Source of the DNA: Methyloradius palustris
GTDB lineage: Bacteria > Pseudomonadota > Gammaproteobacteria > Burkholderiales > Methylophilaceae
Reading direction: 5' to 3'
NCBI RefSeq assembly: GCF_019703875.1
Contig: NZ_AP024110.1
Coordinates: 186,001 to 250,000, forward strand
DNA: 64,000 nucleotides
Notes under the pieces: generated by a model
The model's input: only the letters and a program-made list of their open reading frames with translations
Database searches by the model: none
Told to the model about the DNA's origin: nothing
Part shown: positions 63,180 through 64,000 of the stretch, piece by piece
Position numbering within the stretch: the first letter of the stretch is position 1
Layout: the number at the start of each line of letters is the position of its first letter
Position numbers and translations under genes: made by a program

Positions 63180-64000
63180 ATGACCCCCGCTATCCATATT
63201 GAATCTGTACACAAACGCTTTGGCGCATTTAATGCGCTGAACGGTATTGATCTGAGTATTGGGCAAGGTGAATTTTTTGGCTTGCTCGGCCCGAATGGCG
63301 CGGGTAAGTCTACCTTGATCAATATCATGGCTGGCTTATTAAAGCCAACCAGCGGCTCGTTGAAAGTATTGGGGTATGACGTGCATAGCCAATATCGACA
63401 AGCACGGCAGTTGCTCGGAGTAGTGCCGCAAGAGCTCGTATTCGACCCATTTTTTACCGTACGTGAAATGTTGCGTTTTCAGGCGGGCTATTTCGGCTGT
63501 GGCCCTGAAAATGATGCTTGGGTAGATGAGATTATCGAATCCCTGGGCTTGGCTGATAAAGCCAACACCAACATGCGCAAGCTGTCTGGAGGTATGAAGC
63601 GTCGCGCGCTAATTGCCCAAGCCCTAGCGCACAGGCCACCAGTAATTGTATTGGATGAACCTACAGCAGGTGTGGATGTGGAATCCCGCCAGATGATGTG
63701 GGAGTTCATCAAAAGGCTCAATCGTGATGGCCATACCATTATCCTGACTACCCATTATCTTGAAGAGGCTGAAGTCCTGTGTAATCGGGTAGCAATGATG
63801 AAGCAAGGCAAGGTGGTCGCGCTGGATAGCACCGCCAATCTGTTGAATAGCTTGCCTGGTAAAAACCTGCGCTTGAAACTATCGAGTGAGGCTATGCCAG
63901 CAGTATTGCAAGCACTACTCAAAAGCCAAGATCAAAATAGCTTTACCTTTGCTCTCACCGAAGTGAGCCAGATTGAGTATGTGTTAAGCGAGTTGAAGAA
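63180..64000 (+). CDS. ABC transporter ATPase, drug/export family (cut by window end)
   Basis: About 273 residues are visible. Walker A GPNGAGKST is at 37-45, the signature LSGGM at 135-139, and Walker B with catalytic Glu (LDEPT) at 158-162. The sequence resembles YadG/CcmA-type ATPases that pair with an ABC-2 permease, which would be just beyond the window. This placement after mlaB is common in betaproteobacteria. The substrate is unknown. ATG at 63180 is 33 bases after the mlaB stop. Confidence 0.88.
   Translation, partial: MTPAIHIESVHKRFGAFNALNGIDLSIGQGEFFGLLGPNGAGKSTLINIMAGLLKPTSGSLKVLGYDVHSQYRQARQLLGVVPQELVFDPFFTVREMLRFQAGYFGCGPENDAWVDEIIESLGLADKANTNMRKLSGGMKRRALIAQALAHRPPVIVLDEPTAGVDVESRQMMWEFIKRLNRDGHTIILTTHYLEEAEVLCNRVAMMKQGKVVALDSTANLLNSLPGKNLRLKLSSEAMPAVLQALLKSQDQNSFTFALTEVSQIEYVLSELK

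Noticed and set aside
1..64000. CRISPR arrays, tRNA or rRNA genes, prophage, insertion sequences
   Set aside because: I looked for repeat-spacer patterns, cloverleaf-type sequences and transposase or phage genes and found none I could support.

Overview
The window looks like chromosomal DNA of a betaproteobacterium, most likely a methylotroph of the Methylophilaceae (Methylotenera-like). This is an inference from gene content and order: the rpoN-lptB-lptA-lptC-kdsC-kdsD block, hda/AI-2E transporter/purM, the sigma factor-DUF3619-DUF3106-RDD block beside lptGF, pepA-holC, cytochrome c4 with ResB/CcsB, and mlaFEDCB. GC content is moderate and fairly even; the only clearly AT-richer, non-core stretch is about 47.8-48.5 kb. 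I saw no rRNA, tRNA, CRISPR array, prophage or intact insertion sequence. Almost everything is housekeeping: envelope biogenesis, RNA modification, cytochrome maturation and regulation.

Layout. 0-6.2 kb (minus strand): hprK (cut by the window edge), hpf, rpoN, then LPS export (lptB, lptA, lptC) and Kdo synthesis (kdsC, kdsD). 6.2-13.1 kb (mostly plus): a KefB/C-type antiporter, a ThiO-like oxidase, a PAP2 phosphatase, a small thioredoxin, moaC (minus), a BepA-like protease and an orphan soxYZ pair. 13.1-16.0 kb: a membrane b-type cytochrome candidate, apbE and an FMN-binding protein, divergent from an outer-membrane barrel across a Fur-box-like site. 16.1-29.4 kb: a FAD dehydrogenase, hda, an AI-2E-type transporter, purM, two DUF3108 proteins, an RsmB-like methyltransferase, an HDOD protein, a dicarboxylate/amino-acid symporter, a GNAT, an EamA exporter behind a structured leader, ampD and a CaCA exchanger. 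29.4-36.9 kb: pilRS, a sigma-factor operon, and lptGF. 37-47.8 kb: pepA, holC, gcvH, a penicillin-binding protein, topA, a lysozyme-inhibitor-like lipoprotein, a CHASE2 cyclase, an SH3 protein and an M48 protease. 47.8-48.8 kb: a frameshifted HNH gene followed by repeat-type DNA. 48.8-57.2 kb: ttcA, a pteridine-reductase-like SDR, a MidA-like methyltransferase, trmB, engB, cytochrome c4 and System II cytochrome c maturation. 57.3-64 kb: a 7-TM histidine kinase divergent from a prepilin gene with a sigma-54 promoter, then mlaFEDCB and an ABC ATPase cut by the window end.

How the genes work together. LptB, LptA, LptC, LptF and LptG, from two loci, make up most of the LPS exporter, and the Mla proteins keep the outer membrane asymmetric. 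ResB/CcsB mature c-type cytochromes such as the cytochrome c4 just upstream. RpoN, the PilS/PilR pair and a very good sigma-54 promoter before the prepilin gene form a plausible regulatory circuit, but the PilR here has lost the GAFTGA loop that normally contacts sigma-54.

The observations most worth following up are: (1) an attenuator-like leader before the EamA transporter, with three mutually exclusive stems and a 30-residue reading frame ending in a cysteine-rich stretch; (2) the GAFTGA-less PilR alongside the sigma-54 promoter; (3) a putative Fur-controlled flavin/heme electron-export module (FMN-binding protein, ApbE, di-heme-like membrane protein) facing an outer-membrane barrel; and (4) the broken HNH gene and its neighbouring repeats.
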